This document shows, piece by piece, positions 1-8,868 of a stretch of DNA of 64,000 bases (its first letter is position 1; each line of letters starts with the position of its first letter). The notes below the pieces were generated by a model. That model ran no database searches and was not told where the DNA came from. It was given only the letters and a program-made list of their open reading frames with translations. This stretch comes from Bacillota bacterium (GTDB lineage: Bacteria; Bacillota; Clostridia; Oscillospirales; Oscillospiraceae): assembly GCA_021768085.1 (NCBI GenBank), contig JAETOJ010000012.1, positions 1 to 64,000 on the forward strand, written 5' to 3'. Both the position numbers and the translations under genes were made by a program.

Positions 1-37
1 AAAAAGGACAGCAGACAAAACAAGGAGGTAAAACACT

Positions 38-694
38 ATGGCATTGGAATGGCTCAAGACTATCCTGGGGGACAAGTACACCCCCGAAATCGACACGGCG
101 GTGTCTCAGGAAATCGGCAAGGGCTTTGTGTCCCGCACCGACTTCAACGCCACCAGCGGCAAGCTCAAGGAGGCGGAGGCCCAGGTCACCCAGCTCACGG
201 AGAGCGTCAAGACCCGTGACAGCCAGCTTGAGGAGCTGAAGAAGTCCGCCGGGGCCAGTGAGGAGCTGCAAAAGCAGATTGAAACCCTGACCCAGCAGAA
301 CAAGGACCAAAAGGCCGCCTATGACAAGGAGCTGGCCACCGTCAAGCTCATGGCCGCCGTGGATGCGGAGCTCACCGCTGCCGGGGCTAAGAATGTCACC
401 GCTGTCCGGGCCGTGCTGGCGGACTTCCTCAAGGACGCCAAAATTGTGGACGGCAAGGTCACCTCCAAGGACAGCACTGGCACCGTGACCCTGGCGGCCA
501 AGGTGGAGGCGCTGAAAAAGGACGCCTCCACGGACTTCCTCTTTGGGGCGGCCCCCAAGTACAACGGCTGGAAACCCGGAGAGGGCGGGGACGGCGGTGG
601 AAAGCCCGCCGGGGGCAAAAAGCCCTCTGAGATGTCCTATTCTGAGCTGGCGGACTATCTGGCGGCCAACCCGGACGCCAAGCTGGATGAGTGA
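38..694 (+). CDS. Phage scaffolding protein (Gp20-like)
   Basis: 218 aa. It looks like the phage minor structural protein GP20 family, which acts as internal scaffold for capsid assembly. The N-terminal start MALEWLKTILGD is followed by a long charged coiled-coil (about residues 35-105) rich in K, E and Q, then an Ala-rich segment and a Gly-rich linker. It sits directly before the capsid gene, the usual scaffold position. The start has a good ribosome-binding site (AAGGAGG, spaced about 8 nt). Family assignment is from layout and composition. Confidence 0.75.
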   Translation: MALEWLKTILGDKYTPEIDTAVSQEIGKGFVSRTDFNATSGKLKEAEAQVTQLTESVKTRDSQLEELKKSAGASEELQKQIETLTQQNKDQKAAYDKELATVKLMAAVDAELTAAGAKNVTAVRAVLADFLKDAKIVDGKVTSKDSTGTVTLAAKVEALKKDASTDFLFGAAPKYNGWKPGEGGDGGGKPAGGKKPSEMSYSELADYLAANPDAKLDE

Positions 695-705
695 GGTGAG
701 AAAGC

Positions 706-1161
706 ATGGAAAAGATTGTAAAGCCCATCAAGGCCATCTCCTTTGAGGCGGCCTTGCGCAACCTGGCCAGCCGTTTGACCGGCACGCCGGTGGCGGAGCT
801 GCCCCGGACCCAGGAGGCCATTGTGCAGTACATGGCTGAAAACGTGCCCACCCCCGCCACCGGCGGCGTCAACGTGGATGAGCTGGCGGAGGCCGTCACC
901 CAGGAGGTCATGGCCCGTCTCAAGCTGGATGAGCTGGGTGAGGCGGTCACCAAAGAGGTCCTTGCCCGCATCACGGAAAGCATGGGAGCCAATCTGGCGG
1001 TCACGGAGCCCCCTGCGGCGGCCCAGGACGGCGTTGAGGGCGCTGGGGGTACATCTACCCCTCCCGCCGCTGAAACGCCCCAGGAGGCCCCCAAGACGCC
1101 CGCAAAGGCCGCTCCCAAAACCGGGGGCGGACGCAAGCCCAAGGCGAAAGCCGAAACATAA
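706..1161 (+). CDS. Phage head-region protein of unknown function
   Basis: 151 aa, not recognised. Two similar segments, VDELAEAVTQEVMARL and LDELGEAVTKEVLARI, form an internal repeat around residues 55-90. The C-terminal 50 residues are low-complexity Pro/Ala/Lys (ending GGGRKPKAKAET), probably disordered and basic. It lies between scaffold and capsid, so a head decoration or assembly role is possible but unproven. Confidence 0.6.
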   Translation: MEKIVKPIKAISFEAALRNLASRLTGTPVAELPRTQEAIVQYMAENVPTPATGGVNVDELAEAVTQEVMARLKLDELGEAVTKEVLARITESMGANLAVTEPPAAAQDGVEGAGGTSTPPAAETPQEAPKTPAKAAPKTGGGRKPKAKAET

Positions 1162-1180
1162 CAGAAAGGATGATTGATGT

Positions 1181-2221
1181 ATGCCTAACAAGTTTGACGC
1201 AAAGAGCTTTAACCCCCAGGCCTTTAAGTACAAGGCTGACCGCATCCCCCGCACCCGGATGAACGAGATGCGCAAGAGCCGGGTGCTGACCGGCAACCCG
1301 GACATCCGGGCCGTGTTCACCACTCAGGACGGCACCGCCTACGCCCGGCTGGCCATGCGGGGCCTGCTGGATGGGGACGCCGTGAACTATGACGGCCAGA
1401 CCGACATCACAGCCACCAGCACCAAGACCTTTGAGCAGGGCGTTGTGGTGGTGGGCCGGGCCAAGGCGTGGGTGGAAAAGGATTTTTCCTACGACATCAC
1501 CGGCGGCCAGGACTTCATGGACAACGTGGCCAAGCAGGTGGCGGATTACTGGCAGGACATTGACCAGGACACCCTCCTGGCCATCCTCCGGGGCGTGTTC
1601 GCCATGACCAGCACCAAGGGCGCTGAGTTTGTGAAAAAGCACACCTATGAGGTGGACGGCCCCATGGAGGCCACCACCCTCAACAGTGCCACCGCCCAGG
1701 CCTGCGGGGACCACAAGAAAAAGTTTTCCATGATTTTCATGCACTCCGTTGTGTCCACCAATCTGGAAAACCTCAACCTCCTCACCGCCCTCAAGTACAC
1801 GGACAAGGAGGGCGTGACCCGTGACCTGACCCTCTACACCTGGAACGGCAAGCTGGTCATCGTGGATGACGGGATGCCCACCGAGCAGGCGGAGGACGGC
1901 TCCACCGTTTACACCAGCTATGTGCTGGGTGAGGGCACCATCAACTATGAGGACATCGGTGCCAAGGTGCCCTATGAGATGGCCCGTGACCCCAAGACCA
2001 ACGGCGGCCAGGATACGCTTTACACCCGGCAGCGCAAGGTCTTTGCCCCCTTTGGCCTCTCCTACGAAAAGGCCAAGCAGGCCAGCCTCTCCCCCACGGA
2101 TGATGAGCTGGCGGACGGGACCAACTGGGACCTGGTGCACTCCGGCGAGGCTACGGAGGCGGAGCGGTCCTACGTCAACGATAAGGTCATCGCCATCGCC
2201 CGCATCAAGTCCAAGGGGTAA
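1181..2221 (+). CDS. Major capsid protein
   Basis: 346 aa. Position after the scaffold and before the connector genes, together with length, marks it as the major head subunit (HK97-fold, gp13-like group of Firmicutes phages). Recognisable features are a basic N-terminus (MPNKFDAKSFNPQAFKYKADR), a central region with KAWVEKDFSYDITGGQ, and a C-terminal segment with RQRKVFAPFGLSY. No delta-domain or protease accompanies it, consistent with a separate scaffold. It forms the icosahedral shell that packages phage DNA. Confidence 0.78.
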   Translation: MPNKFDAKSFNPQAFKYKADRIPRTRMNEMRKSRVLTGNPDIRAVFTTQDGTAYARLAMRGLLDGDAVNYDGQTDITATSTKTFEQGVVVVGRAKAWVEKDFSYDITGGQDFMDNVAKQVADYWQDIDQDTLLAILRGVFAMTSTKGAEFVKKHTYEVDGPMEATTLNSATAQACGDHKKKFSMIFMHSVVSTNLENLNLLTALKYTDKEGVTRDLTLYTWNGKLVIVDDGMPTEQAEDGSTVYTSYVLGEGTINYEDIGAKVPYEMARDPKTNGGQDTLYTRQRKVFAPFGLSYEKAKQASLSPTDDELADGTNWDLVHSGEATEAERSYVNDKVIAIARIKSKG

Positions 2222-2224
2222 GCC

Positions 2225-2623
2225 GTGGACGTGTATGAGGCTGTGGTGTCCCGGCTGGCCATGCTGGGGTATCAGGTCACCGAACAGGACAAGCCCGCCA
2301 TCGACTACCTGACCAGCAAGTGCCGGGTGGCGCTCCTGGCCAGCATCCACCACAAGGACGTGCCGGACGGCCTCATCTACACGCTGGTGGACATGGTGGC
2401 GGGCTCATTCCTGCAAGACAAGCTGAACGCCGGGGGGCTGGAAATTGAGGGCCTGGACTTTTCCACCGCCGTTAAGAGCATCACGGAGGGGGACGTGTCC
2501 GCCACCTTTGCCGGGGCCAGTGACGGCGTTTCCAGCCCGGAGGGGCGCTTTTTGGCCACCCTGGACGGCATGGTCCACCCATCGGAGAAAATCCTGGGGG
2601 CTTTTCGGAGGTTGAAATGGTGA
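2225..2623 (+). CDS. Head-tail connector protein
   Basis: 132 aa with a GTG start four bases after the capsid stop. The N-terminal half is helical (VYEAVVSRLAMLGYQV), as in head-completion/adaptor proteins that dock under the portal. It overlaps the next gene by 7 nt. Function is assigned by position between capsid and tail-completion genes; sequence similarity is only suggestive. Confidence 0.6.
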   Translation: MDVYEAVVSRLAMLGYQVTEQDKPAIDYLTSKCRVALLASIHHKDVPDGLIYTLVDMVAGSFLQDKLNAGGLEIEGLDFSTAVKSITEGDVSATFAGASDGVSSPEGRFLATLDGMVHPSEKILGAFRRLKW

Positions 2624-2985
2624 CGCTTGAACGCTACAAGGCAGCGGTCCAGCGCCTTTGGACCGGCAAGGCCACCGTCACCGTGCGGGAGGGTGTGCTG
2701 AATGAGGCCAATGGCCGCACGGAGCCCGTTGAGCGGGTGCTTGTGGAGGGGGCGGCCTGCCGCATCTCCCACAAGACTGTCACCGCCACGGAGCCCTCTG
2801 AGGAGGCCGCCAAGACAGTCCAAACCGTTACGCTCTACATTGACCCCTCCGTGGACATCCCGGAGGGGTCAAAAATCACCGTGACACAGAACAAGGTCAC
2901 CCGTGACTATGAGCGGAGCGGCACCCCGGCGGTCTACACCGTCCACCAGGAGGTGCCGCTTGAGCTGTGGGAGGGGTGGGCCTAA
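2617..2985 (+). CDS. Head-tail closure (stopper-like) protein
   Basis: 122 aa, predicted mostly beta: VTVREGVLNEANGRTEPVER, then a segment with VTLYIDPSVDIPEGSKITVTQ, typical of small SPP1 gp16-like or XkdH-like closure proteins that plug the head exit before tail joining. It shares a TAATG overlap with the next gene. The role is inferred from fold and position. Confidence 0.55.
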   Translation: MVTLERYKAAVQRLWTGKATVTVREGVLNEANGRTEPVERVLVEGAACRISHKTVTATEPSEEAAKTVQTVTLYIDPSVDIPEGSKITVTQNKVTRDYERSGTPAVYTVHQEVPLELWEGWA

Positions 2986-3554
2986 TGGCCAGATGGGGCA
3001 ACTGCGATTATAGGCAGCTCCAAAAGCTCCGGGAAAACCTGGACCGGCTCCAAAGCGCTGACCTGGAGAATTTCTGCCGGGACGTGTCCAAGGAGCTGGC
3101 GGCCCGTCTGCTGGCCCTGGTGATACCCCGGACCCCCGTGGGGGACTACTCCAAGGAGGTCACCGTGACCGTCAAGCGGGACGGTAAGCACCACAAAAAG
3201 GGGGACACCTACACCAAGCGGGTGACCCCCAGCGGCAAAAAAGGCGGCACCCTGCGCCGGGGCTGGACGGCCCGAACGGAGCAGGAGGCCGCCAGCCGTG
3301 GCGGGAACAGCAACGCCAAGGCCTATGCCCAAGCCCTGCCCATCAAAAAGCAGGGCGGCAGCTACCTTGTGGAAGTCATCAACCCCGTCCATTATGCCAG
3401 CTATGTGGAGTTTGGCCACCGCACGCCCGGCGGCAAGGGATGGGTGGCCGGGCAGTATTTCCTCACCCTATCAGAGCAGGACTTGAGGGCGCTGGCCCCG
3501 GCGCTCATTGAGAAAAAGCTGGAGGCGCTTTTGCGGGAGGTGTTCCGTGTCTGA
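2985..3554 (+). CDS. HK97 gp10-like / XkdI-like tail completion protein
   Basis: 189 aa using the ATG in the TAATG overlap rather than the upstream in-frame start. The C-terminal motif YASYVEFGHRTPGGKGWV is a hallmark of HK97-gp10-like tail-completion proteins, which sit at the head-proximal end of the tail. The middle carries a basic, poorly conserved insertion (KRDGKHHKKGDTYTKR). It is followed by a GTG-start gene overlapping its stop. Confidence 0.8.
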   Translation: MARWGNCDYRQLQKLRENLDRLQSADLENFCRDVSKELAARLLALVIPRTPVGDYSKEVTVTVKRDGKHHKKGDTYTKRVTPSGKKGGTLRRGWTARTEQEAASRGGNSNAKAYAQALPIKKQGGSYLVEVINPVHYASYVEFGHRTPGGKGWVAGQYFLTLSEQDLRALAPALIEKKLEALLREVFRV

Positions 3555-3972
3555 AATCAGTTTTAACAGCATTTTTGACGGCGTGAGCCTTGCGGTCCAC
3601 GCCGCTTTTCCTGCCCCCGTTCAGGTCCACGGCGGTGAGGTCAAGCAGGGGCTCAAGCCTGGTGACTTCAATGTCACGATGCCCACCGCCAGCCACGCCC
3701 AGGAGGTGGGGTCCCGCTACCGGCGGAGCCCCACGCTGGACGTGATTTATTACCCCAAGCGGGGCAATGCGGAGTGCTACGCCGTGGCGGACCGGCTCAC
3801 GGCGGTCCTGGGGAGCATCACCACCCCGGAGGGGGATGTGGTGCACGCTACAAGCTGCGAGTGGACCATCACCGGCGGGGTGCTCCATGTGCTTGTCACC
3901 TATGACCATTTTGTCCGTGTTCCCCAGGAGCACATCATGATGGAAACCCTAAAAATCGAACAGGAGGGATGA
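3547..3972 (+). CDS. Tail terminator-like protein (DUF6838/XkdJ-like)
   Basis: 141 aa with GTG start at 3547, chosen because GGGAGGT lies just upstream and the upstream in-frame extension is buried in the previous gene. The protein resembles small phage proteins that cap the tail tube at the head end (SPDVIYYPKRG-type core, here TLDVIYYPKRGNAECYAVADRL). It precedes the sheath gene, the normal place for a terminator. Confidence in the exact family is moderate. Confidence 0.65.
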   Translation: MSEISFNSIFDGVSLAVHAAFPAPVQVHGGEVKQGLKPGDFNVTMPTASHAQEVGSRYRRSPTLDVIYYPKRGNAECYAVADRLTAVLGSITTPEGDVVHATSCEWTITGGVLHVLVTYDHFVRVPQEHIMMETLKIEQEG

Positions 3973-3976
3973 CCCT

Positions 3977-4174
3977 ATGGCAAAAAATGAAACTGCGGCG
4001 GCTCCGGCCAGAACTGCGCCGGAGGCCGTTTACACCAGGGAGCAGGTCATGAGCTCCCAGCGCTACGCCGCCCGGCGGGACCTGGTGAGCGTCCTGCTGG
4101 AGAGCGGCAAGTCCTACACCTTGGCTGAGGTGGATGCGCTCATCAACAAATTCATGAAAGGAGCGGTGAAATAA
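3977..4174 (+). CDS. Small phage protein
   Basis: 65 aa, not recognised as a named family. The sequence has an Ala-rich N-terminus followed by a helical segment (YTREQVMSSQRYAARRDLVSVLL) and ends KFMKGAVK, where its stop overlaps the sheath start (TAATG). Small coupled genes at this position are common before XkdK-type sheaths; their role is unknown. Confidence 0.7.
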   Translation: MAKNETAAAPARTAPEAVYTREQVMSSQRYAARRDLVSVLLESGKSYTLAEVDALINKFMKGAVK

Positions 4175-5304
4175 TGGCACTGGGAGGCGGCACCTGGCTG
4201 GTCCAGAACAAGGTCCTGCCGGGCAGCTATATCAACTTTTCCAGCGTTGCAAAGGCCTCCGCCACACTGTCCGACCGTGGATATGCGGCGGCCCCCTTTG
4301 TCCTGAGCTGGGGCCCGGAAAATGAGGTTTTCGCTGTTACCTCCGGGGAATTTCAGAAAAACAGCAAGGCCATTTTCGGTTACTCCTATGACCACCCCAA
4401 GATGCTGGCCCTGCGGGAGATTTTCCTACACGCCACCACCGTCTACTGCTACCGGCTGGGGCTGGGAGCCAAAAAGGCGGCCTGTGCGCTGGCCACCGCC
4501 AAGTACCCCGGCGTCCGGGGCAATGACCTCTCCATCGTCATTGCGGTCAACGTGGATGACCCGGATGCCTTTGACGTTGGCACCTATCTGGATGGCATCC
4601 AGGTGGACCTCCAGACGGTGACCAAGGCGGAGGATCTGACCGGCAATGACTATGTGGACTTCAAGAAAGACCTCACGCTGGAGGCTACGGCGGGGGCACC
4701 CCTGACCGGCGGGGAGGACGTGGCGAACATCACCGGGGACAGCCACCAGGCATTTTTGGACAAGATTGAGGCCTATGCCTTTAACGCCATGTGCTGCCCG
4801 GCGGCTGACCCCATCATCGTCAAGCTCTACGCCGCCTACTGCCAGCGGGTCCGGGATGAGGTGGGCGCAAAATTCCAACTCATTGCGTGGAAACCCTCCA
4901 CGGTGGACTATGAGGGCGTCATCGGCGTGTGGAACAGCGCCACCCACCCCTCCATGGATGTGGAGGAGCACGCTGTGGTTTACTGGGCCACCGGGGCCCA
5001 TGCTGGCGTGGCCGTCAACAAGTCCCTGACCAATGCCAAGTATGACGGGGAGCTCACCCTGAACACGGACTATAAGCAGGCGGAGCTCACGGCGGCCCTC
5101 AAGGCGGGTAAATTCATGTTCCACAACGTCAACGGCCTCACCCGTGTCCTGGAGGACATCAACACCCTGCTGACCCTCTCCGATACCAAGGGGGAGGTTT
5201 TCCAGAGCAATCAGACCATGCGGGTGTGTGACCAAATCGCCAATGACTGCTGGTCACCGTCAATGGCCTCAACATCATCAACGCTATGGCCCAGCTCTAC
5301 ATGA
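4174..5304 (+). CDS. xkdK: Tail sheath protein (XkdK-like), C-terminus frameshifted
   Basis: 376 aa in frame. The N-terminus (MALGGGTWLVQNKVLPGSYINF) and body (GVRGNDLSIVIAVNVDDPD, EVFQSNQTMRVCDQIANDC) are those of contractile-tail sheath proteins, which polymerise around the tube and contract to drive it into the host. After IANDC the frame becomes nonsense (WSPSMASTSS). A second frame resumes with VTVNGLNIINAMAQLYMSV and stops at 5321, exactly the expected sheath C-terminus. About 60 residues seen in family members between these points appear to be missing. Either a real deletion with frameshift or an assembly error; if real the sheath is probably non-functional. Confidence 0.85.
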   Translation: MALGGGTWLVQNKVLPGSYINFSSVAKASATLSDRGYAAAPFVLSWGPENEVFAVTSGEFQKNSKAIFGYSYDHPKMLALREIFLHATTVYCYRLGLGAKKAACALATAKYPGVRGNDLSIVIAVNVDDPDAFDVGTYLDGIQVDLQTVTKAEDLTGNDYVDFKKDLTLEATAGAPLTGGEDVANITGDSHQAFLDKIEAYAFNAMCCPAADPIIVKLYAAYCQRVRDEVGAKFQLIAWKPSTVDYEGVIGVWNSATHPSMDVEEHAVVYWATGAHAGVAVNKSLTNAKYDGELTLNTDYKQAELTAALKAGKFMFHNVNGLTRVLEDINTLLTLSDTKGEVFQSNQTMRVCDQIANDCWSPSMASTSSTLWPSST

Positions 5305-5335
5305 GCGTGATTATCCAGTAAAGGAGGAGAAATAA

Positions 5336-5812
5336 ATGCCTGACGGAGCTATGATGAACGCCAAGGACGCTGTAAGCGCCCACCGTGCGGAGTGCTTTGT
5401 CACGATTGACGGCAGACGCTACTCCATGCTGATGGCCAAGGACTTTGAGGGCAAGGCCCAGGTCAACACCAAGGAGGTCCCCCGGCTGGGCAATATCGTC
5501 ATCGGCCACAAGGCTGACACGGTGGTCCTGGCCTTTTCCATGACCATCTACAAGTGCACGGAGATTTTCGATGACGTGATTGAGCAGTTTATCCGCACCG
5601 GCGTGATGCCCACTTTCACCATCCAGACCTCCAACGATGACCAGGCCAGCAGCGTGGGCCGGAGCACGAAAATCTATAATGATTGCGTGCTGGACGGGGA
5701 CGTGCTGCTGTCCATGTTCAACGCTGAGGGCGACTTTATCGAACAGTCCATTGAGGGCTTTTGCGATAGCTTTAGCCGTCCTGAGAAATACACCAACCCG
5801 TCCTATATGTGA
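5336..5812 (+). CDS. xkdM: Tail tube protein (XkdM-like)
   Basis: 158 aa, the inner tube subunit that stacks inside the sheath. It follows the sheath by 14 bp after an AAGGAGG site. Family-like features: early GRRYSMLMAKDFEGKAQVN, the central FIRTGVMPTFTIQ, and C-terminal EGFCDSFSRPEKY. Length matches XkdM-type tubes (about 150 aa). Confidence 0.85.
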   Translation: MPDGAMMNAKDAVSAHRAECFVTIDGRRYSMLMAKDFEGKAQVNTKEVPRLGNIVIGHKADTVVLAFSMTIYKCTEIFDDVIEQFIRTGVMPTFTIQTSNDDQASSVGRSTKIYNDCVLDGDVLLSMFNAEGDFIEQSIEGFCDSFSRPEKYTNPSYM

Positions 5813-5845
5813 TAGGGCGGCATGACTACAAGGAGGAAAAACACC

Positions 5846-6274
5846 ATGAGTAAGAGCCTGTCCGCATTTATGCGCCCCAACGTGGCGGAAATCAAAAACG
5901 CCAGCTTTGCCCCCTCCCCCCGCTTTGTGGGGGAGGACGGCAAGCCGGTGGAGTGGGAAATCCGCTGCATCTCCGCCGATGAGTACGCCCGCATCCGCTC
6001 CGGGTGCATCCGGCAGGTGCCGGTGCCGGGCAAGAAAAACCAATTCACCGCCCAGCTTAACACCTATGGCTTTCAGGCCAAGGTGGCGGCGGCGTGCACC
6101 GTGTTCCCGGACCTCAATGACGCCGCCCTCCAGGACAGCTGGGGTGTGACCAAGCCGGAGGACCTGGTGGGTGCTATGCTCATCGGCGGTGAGTTTGACG
6201 ATTATGTTACGGAGGTTTTCCGCATCAACGGCTTTAAGAATGATGCTGATTTGGTGGATGAGGCAAAAAACTGA
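5846..6274 (+). CDS. xkdN: Tail assembly chaperone, first frame (XkdN-like)
   Basis: 142 aa from the ATG at 5846 (AAGGAGG upstream), preferred over the in-frame ATG at 5822. Similar to XkdN, the G-type chaperone that coats the tape measure during tail assembly. It ends VDEAKN-stop at 6272-6274, immediately after an A AAA AAC slippery heptamer, so a fraction of ribosomes should shift -1 and produce a longer G-T form of about 208 aa. Confidence 0.85.
   Translation: MSKSLSAFMRPNVAEIKNASFAPSPRFVGEDGKPVEWEIRCISADEYARIRSGCIRQVPVPGKKNQFTAQLNTYGFQAKVAAACTVFPDLNDAALQDSWGVTKPEDLVGAMLIGGEFDDYVTEVFRINGFKNDADLVDEAKN
6265..6271 (+). promoter_or_regulatory. Programmed -1 ribosomal frameshift site (A AAA AAC)
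   Basis: The zero frame reads GCA AAA AAC TGA. The heptamer A AAA AAC is in the required X XXY YYZ register and is followed at once by the stop. After a -1 slip, translation continues CTG ATT TTG GGC into the downstream ORF without a stop. I see no strong stem-loop right after it. Confidence 0.8.
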
Positions 6275-6471
6275 TTTTGGGCGGTGACCCGGAGGCCAAC
6301 TTTGCCCATTTCTGTCTGCAAAAGTTTGGCTGGGAGCCGTCCAAATTCCTTGACTTGCCCATCAAAGAGCGGGCCTTTGTCATCGCCTCCATAGAGGTCC
6401 GTGCGGAAAGCGAAAAGAAAAAAGAGGCGGAGCTGAAAGCAAAGGCGGCCAAACGGGGCCGCCGCCGATAA
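6271..6471 (+). CDS. Tail assembly chaperone, -1 frame extension (T domain)
   Basis: About 66 codons read only after a -1 shift at 6265-6271. The track entry starts at a TTG (6277), but there is no ribosome-binding site, and the continuous -1 reading frame from the heptamer fits the G/G-T chaperone arrangement of tailed phages. The domain (NFAHFCLQKFGWEPSKFLDL) ends in a basic, charged tail (ESEKKKEAELKAKAAKRGRRR minus the last residue), resembling T domains that recruit the tape measure. Confidence 0.75.
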   Translation: MILGGDPEANFAHFCLQKFGWEPSKFLDLPIKERAFVIASIEVRAESEKKKEAELKAKAAKRGRRR

Positions 6472-6477
6472 TACCGG

Positions 6478-6505
6478 GCCCCCGTCCAGCCGGGCGGGGG
6501 CTTTT
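6478..6505 (+). terminator. Hairpin with short T run before the tape measure gene
   Basis: Arms GCCCCCG and CGGGGGC followed by TTTT lie between the chaperone extension and the tape measure. It could attenuate late transcription. Medium strength only. Confidence 0.5.
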
Positions 6506-6525
6506 CTCTCAAAGGTGGTGAGCCA

Positions 6526-8868
6526 ATGGCAACTATCAAATCCCAAATGGTCCTCAATGACGGCATGAGCGTGGTGCTGAAAAAAATCACGTCCGCCCTG
6601 GACACCACTCTGTCCTCTTTTGAGATGGTCCAGCGTGCCTCCGGCAGCGCCGTGGATGTGGCCAACATTGAGGCCGCCAGAGCCCAGCTTGCGGACGCAA
6701 GCCGGGCGGTGGATGATATGGCCGACAACTACCGCCGGGCCGCTCAGGAGGAAGAACGGCTAAACGATAGCATCAACCGTGGGGCCTCCGCTATGGACGG
6801 GATGGTCACAAAAGTGGTGTCCCTGGTGGGGGCTTATATGAGCCTGTCCGCCATCAAGAACCTTGCCACCACGTCCATGGACGCCGCCAACACCCAAATC
6901 AATGCCCAAGTGCAGCTCCGCACGGTGCTGGAGAATATGGGAGCCATGGACAGCTATGAGGCCCTGACCAATGAGGTGAGCGGCAATGAGCTGGAGAATG
7001 ACCTGACCCTCAACACCGCCGGGGCTTTGGACAATTATGACACCTTTGCCGCTGAGGTCACCGGCAACACCCTGGAGGCGGAGCTGGTGGTCCAGGCGGA
7101 TAATTCCCAGGCCCTGACCGCTTATGACGCCATCGTGCAAAAGGCGGCGGACATCCAAGGCAATGGCATTTATGGTGACGAAATCATGATTGCGGGCGCT
7201 GCGGAATTTGCCACCTATTTTGAGGACGCCAACGCCATCCTGTCCATGATGGACACCTTGACGGACTACGCCATGGGCATGAGCGGCGGCGGAGCCCTGG
7301 ACGCCACATCCATGGTGGACTATGCCACCGGCCTGGGCAAAATCATGAGCGGGTCCTATGACGCCATGACCAAAAAAGGCTTTGAGTTTTCGGACGCTCA
7401 AAAGGCCATCATTGAGGGCACCGCAACGGAGGCCCAAATCGTGGCAGAGCTGGGTGCTGAATACCTCAACATGAGCTCCGATATGCAGGCCGCCGCCGCC
7501 ATCAACAACGTCATTGCAGAGGGCTGGGGCGGCTTGTATGAAACGATGAGCAACACCCCGGAGGGGAAAATCATTTCCCTAAACAACACCCTGGGGGACA
7601 TCCAGGAGGTGGTGGGGGCCGGTATCTATCCGGCGGTCACCAACCTTGTGGACACCGTACAGCAGAACGCCCCACAAATCGAAACGGCGGCCCTGGGGCT
7701 GGCCACGGTGCTGGGCACCATCATCAACATCATCTCCCTGCTGATAGACGGGGCCCTCTCTTTCGGCACTGTTGTGGCAGAAAATTGGAGCTGGATTGAG
7801 CCCATAATCTGGGGGGTGGTGGCGGCGCTCATTGCCTACAATGCCACCCAGGGGATTGCGTGGCTCACCACCCTCAAGGACATTGCCGTCAAGGGTGCCC
7901 ACGCTGTTGCAAGCGCCGGAGAAACCCTTGCTATACTGGCCCTCATTGCCGCTCAGGACGGCCTCAACGCCGCCATGGCGGCCTGCCCCATCACTTGGAT
8001 TGTGGTGGCCGTCATCGCCCTCATAGCGGGCCTTGTGGCCCTGTGCAACTGGATTGCAAAGACCACCGGCGTTGCACAAACAGGCTTTGGCGTTATTACC
8101 GGCGGCATCAATGTGGTCATGCAGTTTTTCGTAAACCTGGGCCTGACCGTGGCCAACATCGCCCTGGGTATCTGGAACGCTCTGGGGGCCTGCTGCTCCA
8201 ACATCGGCACGGCTTTCCACAACGTCATCGCCAATGTGCAGGGGTGGTTTTTCGGCCTGCTGTCCACCGCTTTGACGGTGGTGGAGGGTATCTGCGCCGC
8301 CCTCAATAAGCTGCCCTTTGTAGAGTTTGACTATTCCGGCATCTCTGCAAAGGCGGACGAATACGCCGCCAAATCGGCTGAGGCCTACGGCAGCGTGGAG
8401 GACTACACCAGCGTGGCCGATGCCTTTAGTGAGGGCTTTGGCACCTTTGACGCCTTTTCTGACGGCTGGGCCTCCGATGCGTTCAACGCCGGGGCGGCCT
8501 GGGGTGACGGCATCATGGACAAGGTAGGCGGCTTTTTTGACGGCCTCACCTATGAGCCAGGCACCATTGATGACTACACCAACTCCGCCGTTGACGGCTT
8601 TCTCATGGACGGCATGGGCAGCGACATCTCCGACATCGCCGGGAACACCGGCAGCATGGCCAAGTCCCTGGAGGTGAGCGGTGAGGAGCTGGAATACCTG
8701 CGGGACATTGCGGAGCGTGACGCCATCAACCGTTTCACCACGGCGGAGGTCAAAATCGACATGACCGGCATGACCAACAAAATTGACGGCGGTGCAGACC
8801 TGGATGGCGTCATCCGGGAGCTGACAGATATCTGGCCGGGGTGCAAATGCCCACCCCGGCCAAGCTGA
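6526..8868 (+). CDS. xkdO: Tape measure protein
   Basis: 780 aa. Its position after the chaperone pair, large size and layout identify the tape measure that sets tail length: helical N-terminus (KSQMVLNDGMSVVLKKITSA), an Ala-rich middle, hydrophobic segments around residues 385-550 (several runs such as ITWIVVAVIALIAGLVALC), and a Gly/Ala-rich C-terminus. By the usual scaling the tail would be roughly 100-120 nm. The last nine residues (PGCKCPPRPS) look out of character and overlap the LysM gene start by about 20 nt, so a small 3' lesion is possible. Confidence 0.9.
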   Translation: MATIKSQMVLNDGMSVVLKKITSALDTTLSSFEMVQRASGSAVDVANIEAARAQLADASRAVDDMADNYRRAAQEEERLNDSINRGASAMDGMVTKVVSLVGAYMSLSAIKNLATTSMDAANTQINAQVQLRTVLENMGAMDSYEALTNEVSGNELENDLTLNTAGALDNYDTFAAEVTGNTLEAELVVQADNSQALTAYDAIVQKAADIQGNGIYGDEIMIAGAAEFATYFEDANAILSMMDTLTDYAMGMSGGGALDATSMVDYATGLGKIMSGSYDAMTKKGFEFSDAQKAIIEGTATEAQIVAELGAEYLNMSSDMQAAAAINNVIAEGWGGLYETMSNTPEGKIISLNNTLGDIQEVVGAGIYPAVTNLVDTVQQNAPQIETAALGLATVLGTIINIISLLIDGALSFGTVVAENWSWIEPIIWGVVAALIAYNATQGIAWLTTLKDIAVKGAHAVASAGETLAILALIAAQDGLNAAMAACPITWIVVAVIALIAGLVALCNWIAKTTGVAQTGFGVITGGINVVMQFFVNLGLTVANIALGIWNALGACCSNIGTAFHNVIANVQGWFFGLLSTALTVVEGICAALNKLPFVEFDYSGISAKADEYAAKSAEAYGSVEDYTSVADAFSEGFGTFDAFSDGWASDAFNAGAAWGDGIMDKVGGFFDGLTYEPGTIDDYTNSAVDGFLMDGMGSDISDIAGNTGSMAKSLEVSGEELEYLRDIAERDAINRFTTAEVKIDMTGMTNKIDGGADLDGVIRELTDIWPGCKCPPRPS

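Noticed and set aside
1055-2353. 432-aa - strand ORF over the capsid gene
   Set aside because: Antisense shadow; low-complexity Gly/His/Val composition, no start signal.
5235-5321. Sheath frame break as programmed recoding
   Set aside because: A block of conserved residues is missing as well, and no slippery site is present; deletion fits better.
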